A stretch of 64,000 nt of DNA from an uncultured Eggerthellaceae bacterium (GCA_910588435.1 CAJUPL010000002.1:62001-126000), one strand, 5' to 3'; positions 33,399 to 42,221 are shown, counted from the stretch's first letter. Notes: generated by a model from the letters alone, not told the origin. Made by a program: numbers and translations.

Positions 33399-34199
33399 AT
33401 GGGCAAGTTCGACGGCAAGACGGTCATCATCACAGGTGCGGGGCAGGCGCTTTTGAAGGACGGGAAGCCGGGCGCCATCGGTTACGGCATCGCCATCGCG
33501 TTCGCGAAGGAGGGCGCGAACCTGGTCATCACTGGCCGCAACGTGGAGAAGCTCACGCGCGCGAAGGAGGCGCTCGAGGCTGAATATGGCATCCGCGTGC
33601 TGCCAGTGCGCGCCGATGTTGAGAAGAGCGCTGACAACGCCGCTGTGGTGAAGAACGTGGTGGATTCCGCCATCAAGGAGTTCGGGCGCATCGACGTCCT
33701 GGTGAACAACGCACAGGCCTCAGCCTCTGGTGTGACGCTGGCTGACCACACCACCGATCAGTTCGATCTGGCCATCTACTCCGGCCTCTATGCCACCTTC
33801 TATTACATGCAGGAGTGCTATCCGCACCTCAAGGAGACGAAGGGCTCGGTCATCAACTTCGCATCAGGCGCGGGGCTCTTCGGCAATTACGGTCAGTGCG
33901 CATACGCCGCTGCCAAGGAGGGCATCCGTGGCATGAGCCGCGTTGCTGCAACGGAGTGGGGTCCTGACGGCATCAACGTTAACATCATCTGCCCGCTTGC
34001 GTGGACGGCAGCTCTTGAGAACTTCCAGGAGCAGTATCCGGATGCGTTCGAGGCTAACGTGCATATGCCTCCGATGGGCCACTATGGTGACGTGGAAGCT
34101 GAGATCGGGCGCGTGGTGGTTCAGCTTGCAAGCCCGGACTTCAAGTTCATGAGCGGCGAGACCGTGACCCTCGAAGGCGGCATGGGACAGCGCCCTTAG
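33399..34199 (+). CDS. SDR-family oxidoreductase
   Basis: Short-chain dehydrogenase/reductase, 266 residues. The nucleotide loop TGAGQALLKDGKPGAIGYGIA is longer than the usual TGxxxGIG; NNAQAS stands for NNAG; the catalytic residues are Ser156, Tyr169 and Lys173 (YAAAK). Arg47 in TGRN suggests NADP(H). The substrate is not evident; some SDRs of this look act on steroids or bile acids in gut bacteria, which would be a guess here. AAGGAGAG precedes the ATG and TATGAT (33321-33326) is a likely -10. A short GCCTT/AAGGC hairpin follows the stop. Confidence 0.85.
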   Translation: MGKFDGKTVIITGAGQALLKDGKPGAIGYGIAIAFAKEGANLVITGRNVEKLTRAKEALEAEYGIRVLPVRADVEKSADNAAVVKNVVDSAIKEFGRIDVLVNNAQASASGVTLADHTTDQFDLAIYSGLYATFYYMQECYPHLKETKGSVINFASGAGLFGNYGQCAYAAAKEGIRGMSRVAATEWGPDGINVNIICPLAWTAALENFQEQYPDAFEANVHMPPMGHYGDVEAEIGRVVVQLASPDFKFMSGETVTLEGGMGQRP

Positions 34200-34320
34200 A
34201 GCCTTGTGAGAAGGCGCGTCTTTCGTTTTGTAATCGTTTGGGCAAACCCTGATCTGACCCCTTCGCATTGCGCTATGCTTGAAGTGCAATGTCGGGATAA
34301 CGGAAAGGCTGAGGGAAGAT

Positions 34321-34908
34321 ATGGATATCACCGTCTCTGGGCGCAAGATGCCTGTTTCAGATTCGCTCAAGAGCTATGCAGAGGATAAGATCGGTAAGGC
34401 AGTTGAGCAGCTTGAGGTTGGCGCCATCGCATGTGAGATAGTCCTTTACAGGGAGAAGAACAAGTCCATCGCGAATGCTGCCATCTGTGAGGTCACGGTG
34501 CTCATGCCAGGCCATGTTGCCCGCGTTGAAGAGAGCGAAGAGGATATGTTCGCGGCCATAGATGTGGCAGCCGCGAAGATCGCCCGCCAGCTGCGCAAGT
34601 TCAAGACGCGCGTGCAATCCAAGCGCATCAAGAAGACTGAGCAGTCAGTTGAATTCCAGCGCGAGGATGCTCATCCAGAGTCTGAGCTTGACCTTGATAA
34701 GCTGATGGATGAGCTCACCGATGATGAGATCGTCCGCCGCAAGCGCATGAGGTTCTCACCCATGACCGAAGAGGACGCGCTGATCCAGATAGACCTCCTT
34801 GGTCATGACTTCTTCGTCTACACGGACAGGGATTCCAACGAGGTCCACGTGCTGTATAGGCGTGAGGACGGCTCCTACGGCCTGCTGATGCCGGAAGAGG
34901 ATGAATAG
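34321..34908 (+). CDS. hpf: Ribosome hibernation promoting factor, long form
   Basis: 195-residue HPF/YfiA family protein: N-terminal ribosome-binding domain (MDITVSGRKMPVSDSLKSYAEDKIGKAVEQL) and the C-terminal dimerisation domain (VRRKRMRFSPMTEEDALIQIDLLGHDFFVYTD...VLYRREDGSYGLL) that pairs 70S ribosomes into 100S dimers. ATG 34321 is chosen (GAGGGAAG upstream). A -10-like TATGCT is at 34274-34279. The last 34 bases overlap the end of folC on the other strand, so transcripts of the two genes would be complementary at their 3' ends. Confidence 0.93.
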   Translation: MDITVSGRKMPVSDSLKSYAEDKIGKAVEQLEVGAIACEIVLYREKNKSIANAAICEVTVLMPGHVARVEESEEDMFAAIDVAAAKIARQLRKFKTRVQSKRIKKTEQSVEFQREDAHPESELDLDKLMDELTDDEIVRRKRMRFSPMTEEDALIQIDLLGHDFFVYTDRDSNEVHVLYRREDGSYGLLMPEEDE

Positions 34909-36182
34909 GACGCCGAAGCCTTCTTGATGGCGCCTATCGAATAGAGGCTGCCGAACGCTATCACAGCGTCGTCAGCTGAAGCAGATCCAAGGGCCTGCGC
35001 TATAGCTTGCGCGGGCCCTTCGCATGCTGTAGCTTGGGCATTCGGCTCCATGTTCGCTATCAGGCGGGAAAGCTCATCTGATGGGAGCGCGCGAGGATTC
35101 TCTGGCGCGTAGGCGAAGATGCGCTTCGCCCGCGATAGATGGGGTGCCAAGATCTGAGGCACGTCCTTGTCCGCCAAGCAGCCGATGACGTAGATGGGGC
35201 GGGCATCTTCGCCTAGCAGCTCATCTATCGTATCCTTGAGTACTAGGGAGCCTTGAGGGTTGTGAGCCCCGTCAACGATGATCAGCGGCTCTGTTCCAAG
35301 CACCTCGAAGCGTCCAGGCCATTCGGCGCATTGGATGCTGTCAGAGATGGCATCCTCTGTGATGGGCCAACCTGTCTGAGCAAGCGTCTGTGCGCATTCT
35401 ATGGCCACTGCTGCATTCTCTGGTTGATAGGCCCCGAGTAGCTTCGTCTCATAGCGCTTTCCCTGATAGGAGAATCTGCGAACGCGCCCTGATATGTGAG
35501 ACTCCTCTATGTCAGCTGTGCTCACTTGCACGAGCTTGCACTCAAGCTCATCGCATGTCTTCTCTATCACAGCATTCGCCCTTGGGTCTTGCGGAGCGGA
35601 TATGACAGGCGCATGCGGCTTGATGATCCCGGCCTTCTCGGCGGCTATCTCCTCTATGGTGTCCCCTAGGATGGATGTATGATCCAGCCCGATGCGCGTG
35701 ATGGCGCAGGCATCTGGTTGGATGACGTTCGTTGCATCCAGGCGGCCGCCAAGACCTACTTCCATGATGCAGATGTCGCAGTCCTGCCTTTCGAAATGCA
35801 CGAGAGCCACAGCGCACATGAGCTCGAACTCCGTTGGATGCTCCCCGCATGTGCGCTCCACCTTCGCGGCTGCGTCACGCACCCTGACCGTGCAGTCAAG
35901 GAGATCATCTGGGGCAATGTCGGTGCCATCAACCCTGATGCGTTCTTCGAAGCGCTCAATGTAGGGGCTGGTGAACAGCCCGCACTTGAGACCTGCTTTG
36001 CGGCATATGGAATCAAGGTATGCGCAAGTGGAGCCCTTGCCGTTCGTTCCTGCTACATGGACGAAGCGCAAGCGTTCCTCAGGCCTCCCTAGCTCATCCA
36101 ACAGCAGGCGCATGCGATCCAACCCCAAGGACACACGCTGCCACCTAGGCTGATTGATGTATTCAACAGGATCGAACCTCAT
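34875..36182 (-). CDS. folC: Folylpolyglutamate synthase / dihydrofolate synthase
   Basis: Mur-ligase-family enzyme adding glutamate to dihydropteroate and folates. P-loop GTNGKGST at 45-52; LFTSPYIERFEERI, MEVGLGGRLDATNVI, ITRIGLDHTSILGDTIEEIAAEKAGI and VDGAHNPQG are FolC hallmarks. 435 residues, normal. GGGGG lies 2-6 bases before the ATG. Its promoter probably lies at 36204-36230, where a CATAAT on the minus strand overlaps an operator-like dyad (36207-36223). The 3' end overlaps hpf tail to tail. Confidence 0.94.
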   Translation of the reverse strand: MRFDPVEYINQPRWQRVSLGLDRMRLLLDELGRPEERLRFVHVAGTNGKGSTCAYLDSICRKAGLKCGLFTSPYIERFEERIRVDGTDIAPDDLLDCTVRVRDAAAKVERTCGEHPTEFELMCAVALVHFERQDCDICIMEVGLGGRLDATNVIQPDACAITRIGLDHTSILGDTIEEIAAEKAGIIKPHAPVISAPQDPRANAVIEKTCDELECKLVQVSTADIEESHISGRVRRFSYQGKRYETKLLGAYQPENAAVAIECAQTLAQTGWPITEDAISDSIQCAEWPGRFEVLGTEPLIIVDGAHNPQGSLVLKDTIDELLGEDARPIYVIGCLADKDVPQILAPHLSRAKRIFAYAPENPRALPSDELSRLIANMEPNAQATACEGPAQAIAQALGSASADDAVIAFGSLYSIGAIKKASASYSSSSGISRP

Positions 36183-36206
36183 CCCCCAAGCATACCATCC
36201 CGAATT

Positions 36207-36364
36207 ATGACCGTTCTAGTCAATGACAGCTCCCCGTGCTTAATGTCATTGACCTTTTTAGTCATATATTGTTTGAACAGGCAAAACATACTCAATAACG
36301 AATATATAAGTGGAATAGTCAATGACATTAAGCACGGGGAACTGTCATTGACCTCAGAGGTCAA
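36207..36364. promoter_or_regulatory. Regulatory region with 35-nt inverted repeats and three TTGACC-N5-GGTCAA dyads
   Basis: Two 35-base arms, 36219-36253 and 36318-36352, are inverted copies with a single mismatch around an AT-rich 64-base centre. Each arm is itself built from GTCAATGACA...TGTCATTGAC. Dyads with 6-5-6 layout are ATGACC-N5-AGTCAA (36207-36223), TTGACC-N5-AGTCAT (36249-36265) and a perfect TTGACC-TCAGA-GGTCAA (36348-36364). They flank the folC promoter side and the 36436 gene, whose likely -10 is TAGAAT at 36378-36383. A non-autonomous mobile element is the alternative reading; no target duplication was seen. Confidence 0.55.
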
Positions 36365-36435
36365 CATTAGGAGCAGGTAGAATGGGGAGCGTGATCGACG
36401 GTGGGGGCGGGTGACGGAAGGATGCGCTGAAGAGA

Positions 36436-36930
36436 GTGGATCGCGTTCGCCATACGATAGAGCCTGTATATGATGATAGGTCAAAGGTGCTGCTCTTGGG
36501 CACGATGCCATCTCCCAAGTCACGCGAGGTGGGCTTCTATTACGGTCATCCGAACAACCGCTTCTGGCCGGTCTTGGCTGCGCTCTTCGATGAGCCTGTT
36601 CCTCAAGGCACGGAGGAGCGAAAGAGGCTCGCGCTGGATCACGGCATAGCGCTTTGGGACGTGCTGGCGGAATGCACCATAGAAGGCGCGGCAGACGGGA
36701 CCATAGCTGACTGCGTGCCGAACGACATCGCCTGGCTTGTTGGCGAAGCGCCCATCCGGGAGATCTTCTGCACGGGTGCCAAGGCGCATGAGCTCTACGT
36801 CAGGCACTGCCAGGACGAAACGGGCATGAAAGCTCATCGCTTGCCTTCCACAAGCCCCGCGAACGCTACATTCTCCCTTGAGCGGTTGGTGGCCGAATAT
36901 CAGGTCATCAAGGATGCGCTTGTGAAATAA
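36436..36930 (+). CDS. Hypoxanthine-DNA glycosylase-like protein (uracil-DNA glycosylase superfamily)
   Basis: 164 residues. LLLGTMPSPKSREVGFYYGHPNNRFWPVLAALF is the family-6 (HDG) pattern of the uracil-DNA-glycosylase superfamily: the GTMPS strand and the YYGHPNNRFW segment with the catalytic Asn. LWDVLAECTIEGAADGTI and LPSTSPANA (leucine/Ser-rich intercalation loop) support it. It would remove deaminated adenine (hypoxanthine) from DNA. The GTG start has GAAGAGAG before it; a later in-frame start is possible but would cut into the fold. It is preceded by the dyad region described at 36207-36364. Confidence 0.85.
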   Translation: MDRVRHTIEPVYDDRSKVLLLGTMPSPKSREVGFYYGHPNNRFWPVLAALFDEPVPQGTEERKRLALDHGIALWDVLAECTIEGAADGTIADCVPNDIAWLVGEAPIREIFCTGAKAHELYVRHCQDETGMKAHRLPSTSPANATFSLERLVAEYQVIKDALVK

Positions 36931-36968
36931 TGGAAGCCTTCTCTTGATCCATCCTTAGGAGGCAGAAC

Positions 36969-38360
36969 ATGGAATGCGCTGGCATAGTCCTCGCGGCCGG
37001 AGCCGGAACCCGGATGAAGTCCAAGAAGCCGAAGGTGCTCCATGAGATACTAGGTCGTCCGCTGGTCATGTGGCCGGTAGCTGCTCTTGAAGAGGCAGGG
37101 ATAGATGACATCACAGTGGTGGTGGGACCAGAGGACACGCAAGTGAGCAATGCTGTCTCAGAGGTTGCGAACACCGCTATCCAGCAGGAGAAGCTGGGAA
37201 CGGGCGATGCTGTCAAGGCGGCCATGGCCACAGATGCTCTGGCAAGCTTCCAAGGGAGCGTGGTCTTGGCCTACGGGGATTGCCCGCTGCTCACCTCAGA
37301 CACCATCCGCCGTCTGGTTGACACCCGTGAATCTGAGGGTGCCGCCTGCGTCGTCCTCACCTTCCGCGTGGAGGACCCGTTCGGCTACGGGCGCATCATC
37401 CGTGAGGATACGTTCGATGGGGGAGCCTGCGAAGGCCAGGTGGTGGCAATCGTAGAGCAGAAGGATGCGAACGACGAAGAGGCCAGCGTCACGGAATGCA
37501 ACTCGGGCTTCTACTGCTTCGACGCAGAGCTGCTCCGTGAATGCCTTGCGAAGATCACGAATGACAACGCCCAGGGCGAGTACTACATCACAGACGCCGT
37601 TGCCCTCCTTCGTCAGGTGGGGAAGAAGGTCATGGCGCTTGAGACCGATGACGCTGTTGAGTGCTTCGGCGTGAATTCCAGGGTGCAGCTTGCTGAGGCT
37701 ACGCGCGCCATGCAGAGCCGCATCAACCGCAAGCACATGGAAGCCGGCGTCACCATGCTGGCGCCGGAGCTGGTGTGGATAGGCCCTGACGTCTCTATCG
37801 AAAGGGATGTCACGCTCCTTCAGAACGTGACGCTGCTTGGGAACACTTCCATCGGCGAGGATTCTGTCATAGGTCCTGACACCAGGCTCACTGACACGCA
37901 GGTGGGGCGCGGCTGCACGGTGGATGAGACGGTGGCTTTTGAAGCAGTGCTGGACGAGGGCGCAACGGCAGGCCCCAGGGCTTACCTTCGCCCAGGTGCG
38001 CATCTGTGCGCTGGCGCCAAGGCGGGCACTCACGTTGAGATCAAGAAGTCCACCGTTGGCGCAGGCTCCAAGGTCCCGCATCTGTCATACATAGGGGATG
38101 CTCAGATAGGGGAGGGCGTGAACATCGGCGCTGGTTCCATCACCTGCAACTACGACGGCAAGAACAAGCACGCTACCACCATAGGGGACGGCACCTTCAT
38201 AGGGTCTGACACCATGATGGTGGCACCTGTGAGCATCGGGCGGGACGCTGTGGTGGGGGCTGGTTCGGTCATCACGAAGGATGTTCCGGATGAGGCGCTT
38301 GCCGTTGCGCGCGCAAGGGAGCGCATGATAGACGGGTGGGCGCCGCGTCACCGGAAATAG
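36969..38360 (+). CDS. glmU: Bifunctional N-acetylglucosamine-1-phosphate uridyltransferase / glucosamine-1-phosphate acetyltransferase
   Basis: Makes UDP-GlcNAc for peptidoglycan and teichoic-type polymers. N-terminal pyrophosphorylase: LAAGAGTRMKSKKPKVLHEILG (8-29), YGDCPLL and NSGFYCFDAELL. From about 250 the left-handed beta-helix acetyltransferase with hexapeptide repeats (IGPDVSIERDVTLLQNVTL; SYIGDAQIGEGVNIGAGSITCNYDGKNKHATTIGDGTFIGS). 463 residues, complete. AGGAGG lies 8 bases before the ATG. Pathway partner of glmS at 637. prs follows as in many bacteria. Confidence 0.96.
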   Translation: MECAGIVLAAGAGTRMKSKKPKVLHEILGRPLVMWPVAALEEAGIDDITVVVGPEDTQVSNAVSEVANTAIQQEKLGTGDAVKAAMATDALASFQGSVVLAYGDCPLLTSDTIRRLVDTRESEGAACVVLTFRVEDPFGYGRIIREDTFDGGACEGQVVAIVEQKDANDEEASVTECNSGFYCFDAELLRECLAKITNDNAQGEYYITDAVALLRQVGKKVMALETDDAVECFGVNSRVQLAEATRAMQSRINRKHMEAGVTMLAPELVWIGPDVSIERDVTLLQNVTLLGNTSIGEDSVIGPDTRLTDTQVGRGCTVDETVAFEAVLDEGATAGPRAYLRPGAHLCAGAKAGTHVEIKKSTVGAGSKVPHLSYIGDAQIGEGVNIGAGSITCNYDGKNKHATTIGDGTFIGSDTMMVAPVSIGRDAVVGAGSVITKDVPDEALAVARARERMIDGWAPRHRK

Positions 38361-38474
38361 ACCAAGAATCTGGACGCAGTTCGGCTTCGCCCAACATACA
38401 ATACGGTTAGCAACGAACAGAAGCCCGAAACGCAGCCTAAACGCGCTCTCTAGTCAACTTTGGGGGATCAACCT

Positions 38475-39455
38475 ATGACCGAGATGCAGAAATCACTGGC
38501 CCTCTTCTCCGGCACCATCAATCCGGAGCTTGCTGAGAAGATAGCCGATCAGCTAGGCGTGGATCTGGGCAATGTCACGCTAGAGAAGTTCGCGAACGGT
38601 GAGATCTATGCTCGCTACATGGAGAGCTTGCGCGGGGCTGACGTCTTCTTGATCCAGTCTGTGGCTGGCAACGGGGAGGCTGACGTGAACGATGCCCTGA
38701 TGGAGCTCCTCATCATGGCTGATGCCGCGAAGCGCGCTTCTGCCCGCACCATCACAGCCGTCATCACGCATTACGGCTATGCTCGCCAAGACCGCAAGGC
38801 GGCCGCGCGTGAGCCCATCACGGCCAAGCTGGTGGCCAACCTCATAACGGTATCCGGCATCACGCGCGTGATGTCCATCGATCTGCACCAGGGGCAGATC
38901 CAGGGCTTCTTCGACATGCCAGTGGACCACCTGACGGCGCTCTCCATCTTGGCTGACTACTTCAAGGCGAAGGGGTTCCCGAAGGACAAGGTCTGCATCG
39001 TCTCTCCTGATGTGGGACGCGCGAAGGCGGCCAAGAAGCTCTCTGACATGATGCAGGCTGACCTCGCCATCATGCACAAGGGACGCCCGGGGCACAACAA
39101 GGCTGAGATCACGGCTCTCATCGGTGATGTTGATGGCAAGATCTGCATCATCAACGATGACATGATAGATACTGGCGGCACCATAGCTGCGGCTGCTGCA
39201 ACATTGAAGGCGAAGGGCGCCGAAGAGGTCTACATCTGCTGCACCCATCCTGTCTTCTCAGGTCCCGCTTATGAGCGTCTGGCTGAGGCACCCGTTGAGG
39301 AAGTGGTGGTATGTGACACCATCCCGGTGCCTGAGGAGAAGCGCGGAGACAAGATCAAGGTGGTGAGCGTGGCGCCCCTGTTCGCACGCGCCATAGCCAA
39401 CGTGTATAACAACGGGTCTGTCAGCTCGCTCTTCGATCCTGATTTCGCGCTGTAG
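38475..39455 (+). CDS. prs: Ribose-phosphate pyrophosphokinase
   Basis: Makes PRPP from ribose-5-phosphate and ATP, the shared precursor for the his operon, apt and nadE pathways in this window. ATG 38475 has GGGGGA 8 bases upstream; a TTG at 38460 is less likely. Motifs: LFSGTINPELAEKIA, RGADVFLIQS, YGYARQDRKAAAREPITAKLVA (catalytic flexible loop), VSPDVGRAKAAKKL and the PRPP loop IINDDMIDTGGTI. 326 residues, normal. A -10-like TACAAT is at 38397-38402. Confidence 0.96.
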   Translation: MTEMQKSLALFSGTINPELAEKIADQLGVDLGNVTLEKFANGEIYARYMESLRGADVFLIQSVAGNGEADVNDALMELLIMADAAKRASARTITAVITHYGYARQDRKAAAREPITAKLVANLITVSGITRVMSIDLHQGQIQGFFDMPVDHLTALSILADYFKAKGFPKDKVCIVSPDVGRAKAAKKLSDMMQADLAIMHKGRPGHNKAEITALIGDVDGKICIINDDMIDTGGTIAAAAATLKAKGAEEVYICCTHPVFSGPAYERLAEAPVEEVVVCDTIPVPEEKRGDKIKVVSVAPLFARAIANVYNNGSVSSLFDPDFAL

Positions 39456-39585
39456 GCAACCTAGCCTTACCTGTATCCTGCACGCGCCTTTTGCTGGCTC
39501 TGCCTTGCATTGCCTTTAGGGACTTCATATGCCTCATGCGCTAGATCTTGAGGCGAAAAGAGAGAGAGGAAGATCTGAGAAAAGG

Positions 39586-39662
39586 TGGTGCGCCATGAGG
39601 GATTCGAACCCCCGACGGTCTGATTCGTAGTCAGCTCCTCTATCCAGCTGAGGTAATGGCGC
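39586..39662 (-). tRNA. tRNA-Arg (anticodon ACG)
   Basis: On the minus strand a complete cloverleaf: acceptor GCGCCAT/ATGGCGC, anticodon loop CTACGAA with ACG at 34-36, T loop GTTCGAATC, discriminator A and an encoded CCA. A34 must be deaminated to inosine to read CGC and CGA; the deaminase gene tadA is 2 kb away at 41718. Confidence 0.96.
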
Positions 39663-39813
39663 ACTTCAAAATCAGCGTTGACCATTCTGACAAAGCCTCA
39701 TCCGAATGTCAATGAGAATTTTTGGCAGCTGGGATCTGCGCTTCCAGGGCATCCCGACGATGCCGTCATCGGTTAGAATGCTCTCTTCATCTATAGACTT
39801 AGGAGCCTTCGCC

Positions 39814-41250
39814 ATGCCTCAAGAGATAGCCCAAGACCTCATACGCACAGATGATGGCACCTTGAAGGTGGGAACCGCTGAGACGGTGGCCATCAGCGAA
39901 TCTGAGGTTGAGAGCATCGACCTCTACAACACGTTCTCAAGCGTCAATACTGTAGACCCACAGCTCTATGCTGACCATGACGTCAAGCGGGGACTCAGGA
40001 ACGCTGATGGGTCTGGCGTGCTTGCGGGCATCACCAATATATCGAACGTCCATGGCTACAAGATGGAAGACGGGATCAAGGTCCCTGATGAGGGAAGCTT
40101 GACCCTTCGCGGGTATGACCTGTATGACCTGCTGGGCAGCCCGGATGATGACAGGCGCTTCAGGTTCGAAGAGGTTGCCTACCTGCTGCTCATGGGAGAC
40201 CTTCCAACCCAAGATGAGCTGGACAAGTTCATATCCGTCATAGACTCCAAGCGCGAGCTGCCTGACGGCTTCACTGCATCCATGCTCATGAAGGATGCAG
40301 CGCCCTCCATCATGAACGTGCTGTCAAGGAGCGTGCTGCAGCTCTACGCATATGATGATCACGCAGAGGAGCGCACGCCCAAGCATGAGATCCACACGGC
40401 GCTCTCGCTTCTGAGCCGCCTTCCAAGGGTCATGGTGCTCTCCTATTACAGCAAGCGGGCGCGCTTCTTCCATGAATCCATGATCATGCACCGCTTCCGC
40501 GACGGCGAATCCACGGCAGAGACCATCCTGTCAATGCTTCGCCCTGATAGGGAATACACGCCCGATGAGGCCATCATGCTGGATGTCATGCTCTGTCTGC
40601 ACGCTGAGCATGGTGGCGGCAACAACTCAACATTCACCACTCGCGTGCTGAGCTCATCTGACACCGATCCGTATTCCGCTTACTCTGCAGCCATCGGAGC
40701 ACTCAAGGGATACCGCCATGGCGGCGCCAACTTGAAGGTTCGCGCCATGCAAGAGGATCTCAAGGCCAGCGTTCCGAAGGAGAAGTGGGCAGATGAGGGG
40801 GCGGTGGCTGACTACCTTCGCCGAGTGGTTCGCAAGGAGGCGTATGACAGGACAGGCCTCGTCTATGGCATGGGGCATGCAGTGTACACGCTCTCAGACC
40901 CGCGCGCTGTCATATGCAGGTCATTCGCGAAGAGGCTGGCGGATGGCACTGAATACATGCAGGAGTATGAGCTCTTGGAGACCATCGACCGCATAGCTCC
41001 TGAGATCGTGGCGGATGAGCGCGGGGTGACGAAGACGCTCTGCGCGAACGTGGACATGTACTCAGGCTTCGTGTATTCCATGATGGGCATCCCGGAGGAC
41101 CTGTACACGCCGCTCTTCGCGTGTGCGCGCATGGCGGGTTGGGCTGCGCATCGCTTCGAGGAGATCGTGACCGGAAAGCGCATCATCCGCCCAGCTTACA
41201 AGAACACCAAGACAGGCGTTCGCGAGCATGTGCCCATGGATCAGCGTTGA
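39814..41250 (+). CDS. gltA: Citrate synthase
   Basis: Condenses oxaloacetate and acetyl-CoA. ATG 39814 (TAGGAG 8 bases upstream) gives 478 residues; the frame is open upstream but unlike the family. Conserved sites: AEHGGGNNSTFTTRVLSSSDTDPYSAYSAAIGALKGYRHGGAN (catalytic His and acetyl-CoA region), GLVYGMGHAVYTLSDPRA (oxaloacetate-binding His) and CANVDMYSGFVYSMMGIP with the catalytic Asp. It has an N-terminal extension of about 60 residues before GVLAGITNIS. A possible -10 is TAGAAT at 39774-39779. Other TCA-cycle genes are not in the window, so it may serve glutamate synthesis. Confidence 0.93.
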   Translation: MPQEIAQDLIRTDDGTLKVGTAETVAISESEVESIDLYNTFSSVNTVDPQLYADHDVKRGLRNADGSGVLAGITNISNVHGYKMEDGIKVPDEGSLTLRGYDLYDLLGSPDDDRRFRFEEVAYLLLMGDLPTQDELDKFISVIDSKRELPDGFTASMLMKDAAPSIMNVLSRSVLQLYAYDDHAEERTPKHEIHTALSLLSRLPRVMVLSYYSKRARFFHESMIMHRFRDGESTAETILSMLRPDREYTPDEAIMLDVMLCLHAEHGGGNNSTFTTRVLSSSDTDPYSAYSAAIGALKGYRHGGANLKVRAMQEDLKASVPKEKWADEGAVADYLRRVVRKEAYDRTGLVYGMGHAVYTLSDPRAVICRSFAKRLADGTEYMQEYELLETIDRIAPEIVADERGVTKTLCANVDMYSGFVYSMMGIPEDLYTPLFACARMAGWAAHRFEEIVTGKRIIRPAYKNTKTGVREHVPMDQR

Positions 41251-41255
41251 TGAGC

Positions 41256-41285
41256 TTGCAGAAGGTGGACGCAGAACTGTAAGAT
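41256..41285 (+). promoter_or_regulatory. Possible promoter of the small Cys-rich gene
   Basis: TTGCAG (41256-41261), an 18-base spacer and TAAGAT (41280-41285), just after the citrate synthase stop and 35 bases before the GTG at 41321. Confidence 0.35.
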
Positions 41286-41320
41286 TGCCTTCAATAGGGG
41301 TGAGGCAAGGAGGTTCGCAC

Positions 41321-41563
41321 GTGACAGAGAACAAGCCAAAGCGCCCGCAAGCGAAGAGCTTGCGCATCCTTGATGCATCTGTCCTGGATGGATTCGCTGA
41401 GAAGGATATCCAGTGCCGCTCATGCAGCGGATATGGCAATTGCGGATTCAAGAGCAACTACCTGAAGCCTGAGGGCGGCATCGCCAGCATCTGCATGCGC
41501 TTGAGGAAGCAGCTTCAGTGCGAGCGAGACGGCGTTGAATTCAACATAGATGATCTGATGTAG
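41321..41563 (+). CDS. Small Cys-rich protein
   Basis: 80 residues, not recognised. GTG 41321 follows AAGGAGG at ideal distance, which sets the start. Five Cys are arranged Cys32-x2-Cys35-x5-Cys41-x16-Cys58-x8-Cys67 (CRSCSGYGNC and SICMRLRKQLQC), which could bind zinc or an iron-sulfur cluster; this is inference. The N-terminus is basic and the C-terminus acidic. No TM segment. It lies between citrate synthase and a tRNA-Ser gene on the opposite strand, with no obvious partner. Confidence 0.7.
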   Translation: MTENKPKRPQAKSLRILDASVLDGFAEKDIQCRSCSGYGNCGFKSNYLKPEGGIASICMRLRKQLQCERDGVEFNIDDLM

Positions 41564-41577
41564 CTACCGGAGAGAAG

Positions 41578-41665
41578 TGGCGGAGGAAGTAGGATTCGAA
41601 CCCACGGTACCTTGCGGCACAACAGTTTTCAAGACTGCCGCCTTCAACCACTCGGCCATTCCTCC
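41578..41665 (-). tRNA. tRNA-Ser (anticodon TGA)
   Basis: Minus-strand class II tRNA: acceptor GGAGGAA/TTCCTCC, D loop GCCGAGTGGTTGAAGGC, anticodon loop CTTGAAA with TGA, long variable arm typical of serine, T loop GTTCGAATC, discriminator G, encoded CCA. Confidence 0.96.
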
Positions 41666-41717
41666 GCAAATCGAACTTGGTCAGGATATCACAAATGATG
41701 AACAGGACGCGCATTTG

Positions 41718-42221
41718 ATGGAACCTCATCTCCCGCCAGACGATGCAGCCATGATGCGGCTTGCGTTGGAGGAGGCTTTGCGCGCAGGAGACGCGGGTGA
41801 GGTTCCCATCGGCGCTGTAGTGGTGCACCAGCCCTATGACAGGGCAACAAGGAGATTCACCGGTAAGCCTCAGGTGATAGCGCGGGCGCACAATCAGCGC
41901 GAGATGCTGAAGGACCCATCCGCTCATGCGGAGTTCACGGCCATGCTCATGGCATCCAAGGAACTGGACCGGTGGAGGCTCACGGACTGCACCGTGTATG
42001 TGACGCTTGAGCCATGCATCATGTGCGCGGGTCTCATGCAGCAATCGCGCATCTCCCGCTGCGTCTTCGGCGCGCATGATCCCAAGGGTGGCGCCCTGTC
42101 CAGCTTGTACAACGTTGCTGATGACGCTAGGCTGAACCATTCATTCTCGGTGACGCCGGGCGTCCTTGAGGAGGAGTGCGCAAATGTCCTCAAGGATTTC
42201 TTCAAGAGGAGGAGAGGATGA
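41718..42221 (+). CDS. tadA: tRNA-specific adenosine deaminase
   Basis: Deaminates A34 of tRNA-Arg(ACG) to inosine. Zinc and catalytic motifs: SAHAEFTAML (His and the proton-shuttle Glu) and LEPCIMCAG (two Cys). ATG 41718 gives 167 residues; upstream in-frame sequence crosses the tRNA-Ser gene and cannot be coding. The segment VVVHQPYDRATRRFTGKPQVIARAHN carries about 12 residues more than usual between the first strands. ispE overlaps its stop (ATGA). The tRNA it modifies is encoded at 39586-39662. Confidence 0.92.
   Translation: MEPHLPPDDAAMMRLALEEALRAGDAGEVPIGAVVVHQPYDRATRRFTGKPQVIARAHNQREMLKDPSAHAEFTAMLMASKELDRWRLTDCTVYVTLEPCIMCAGLMQQSRISRCVFGAHDPKGGALSSLYNVADDARLNHSFSVTPGVLEEECANVLKDFFKRRRG

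Noticed and set aside
41577..41717. Upstream extension of tadA to an ATG at 41577
   Set aside because: It would translate the complement of tRNA-Ser(TGA); the family start fits 41718.
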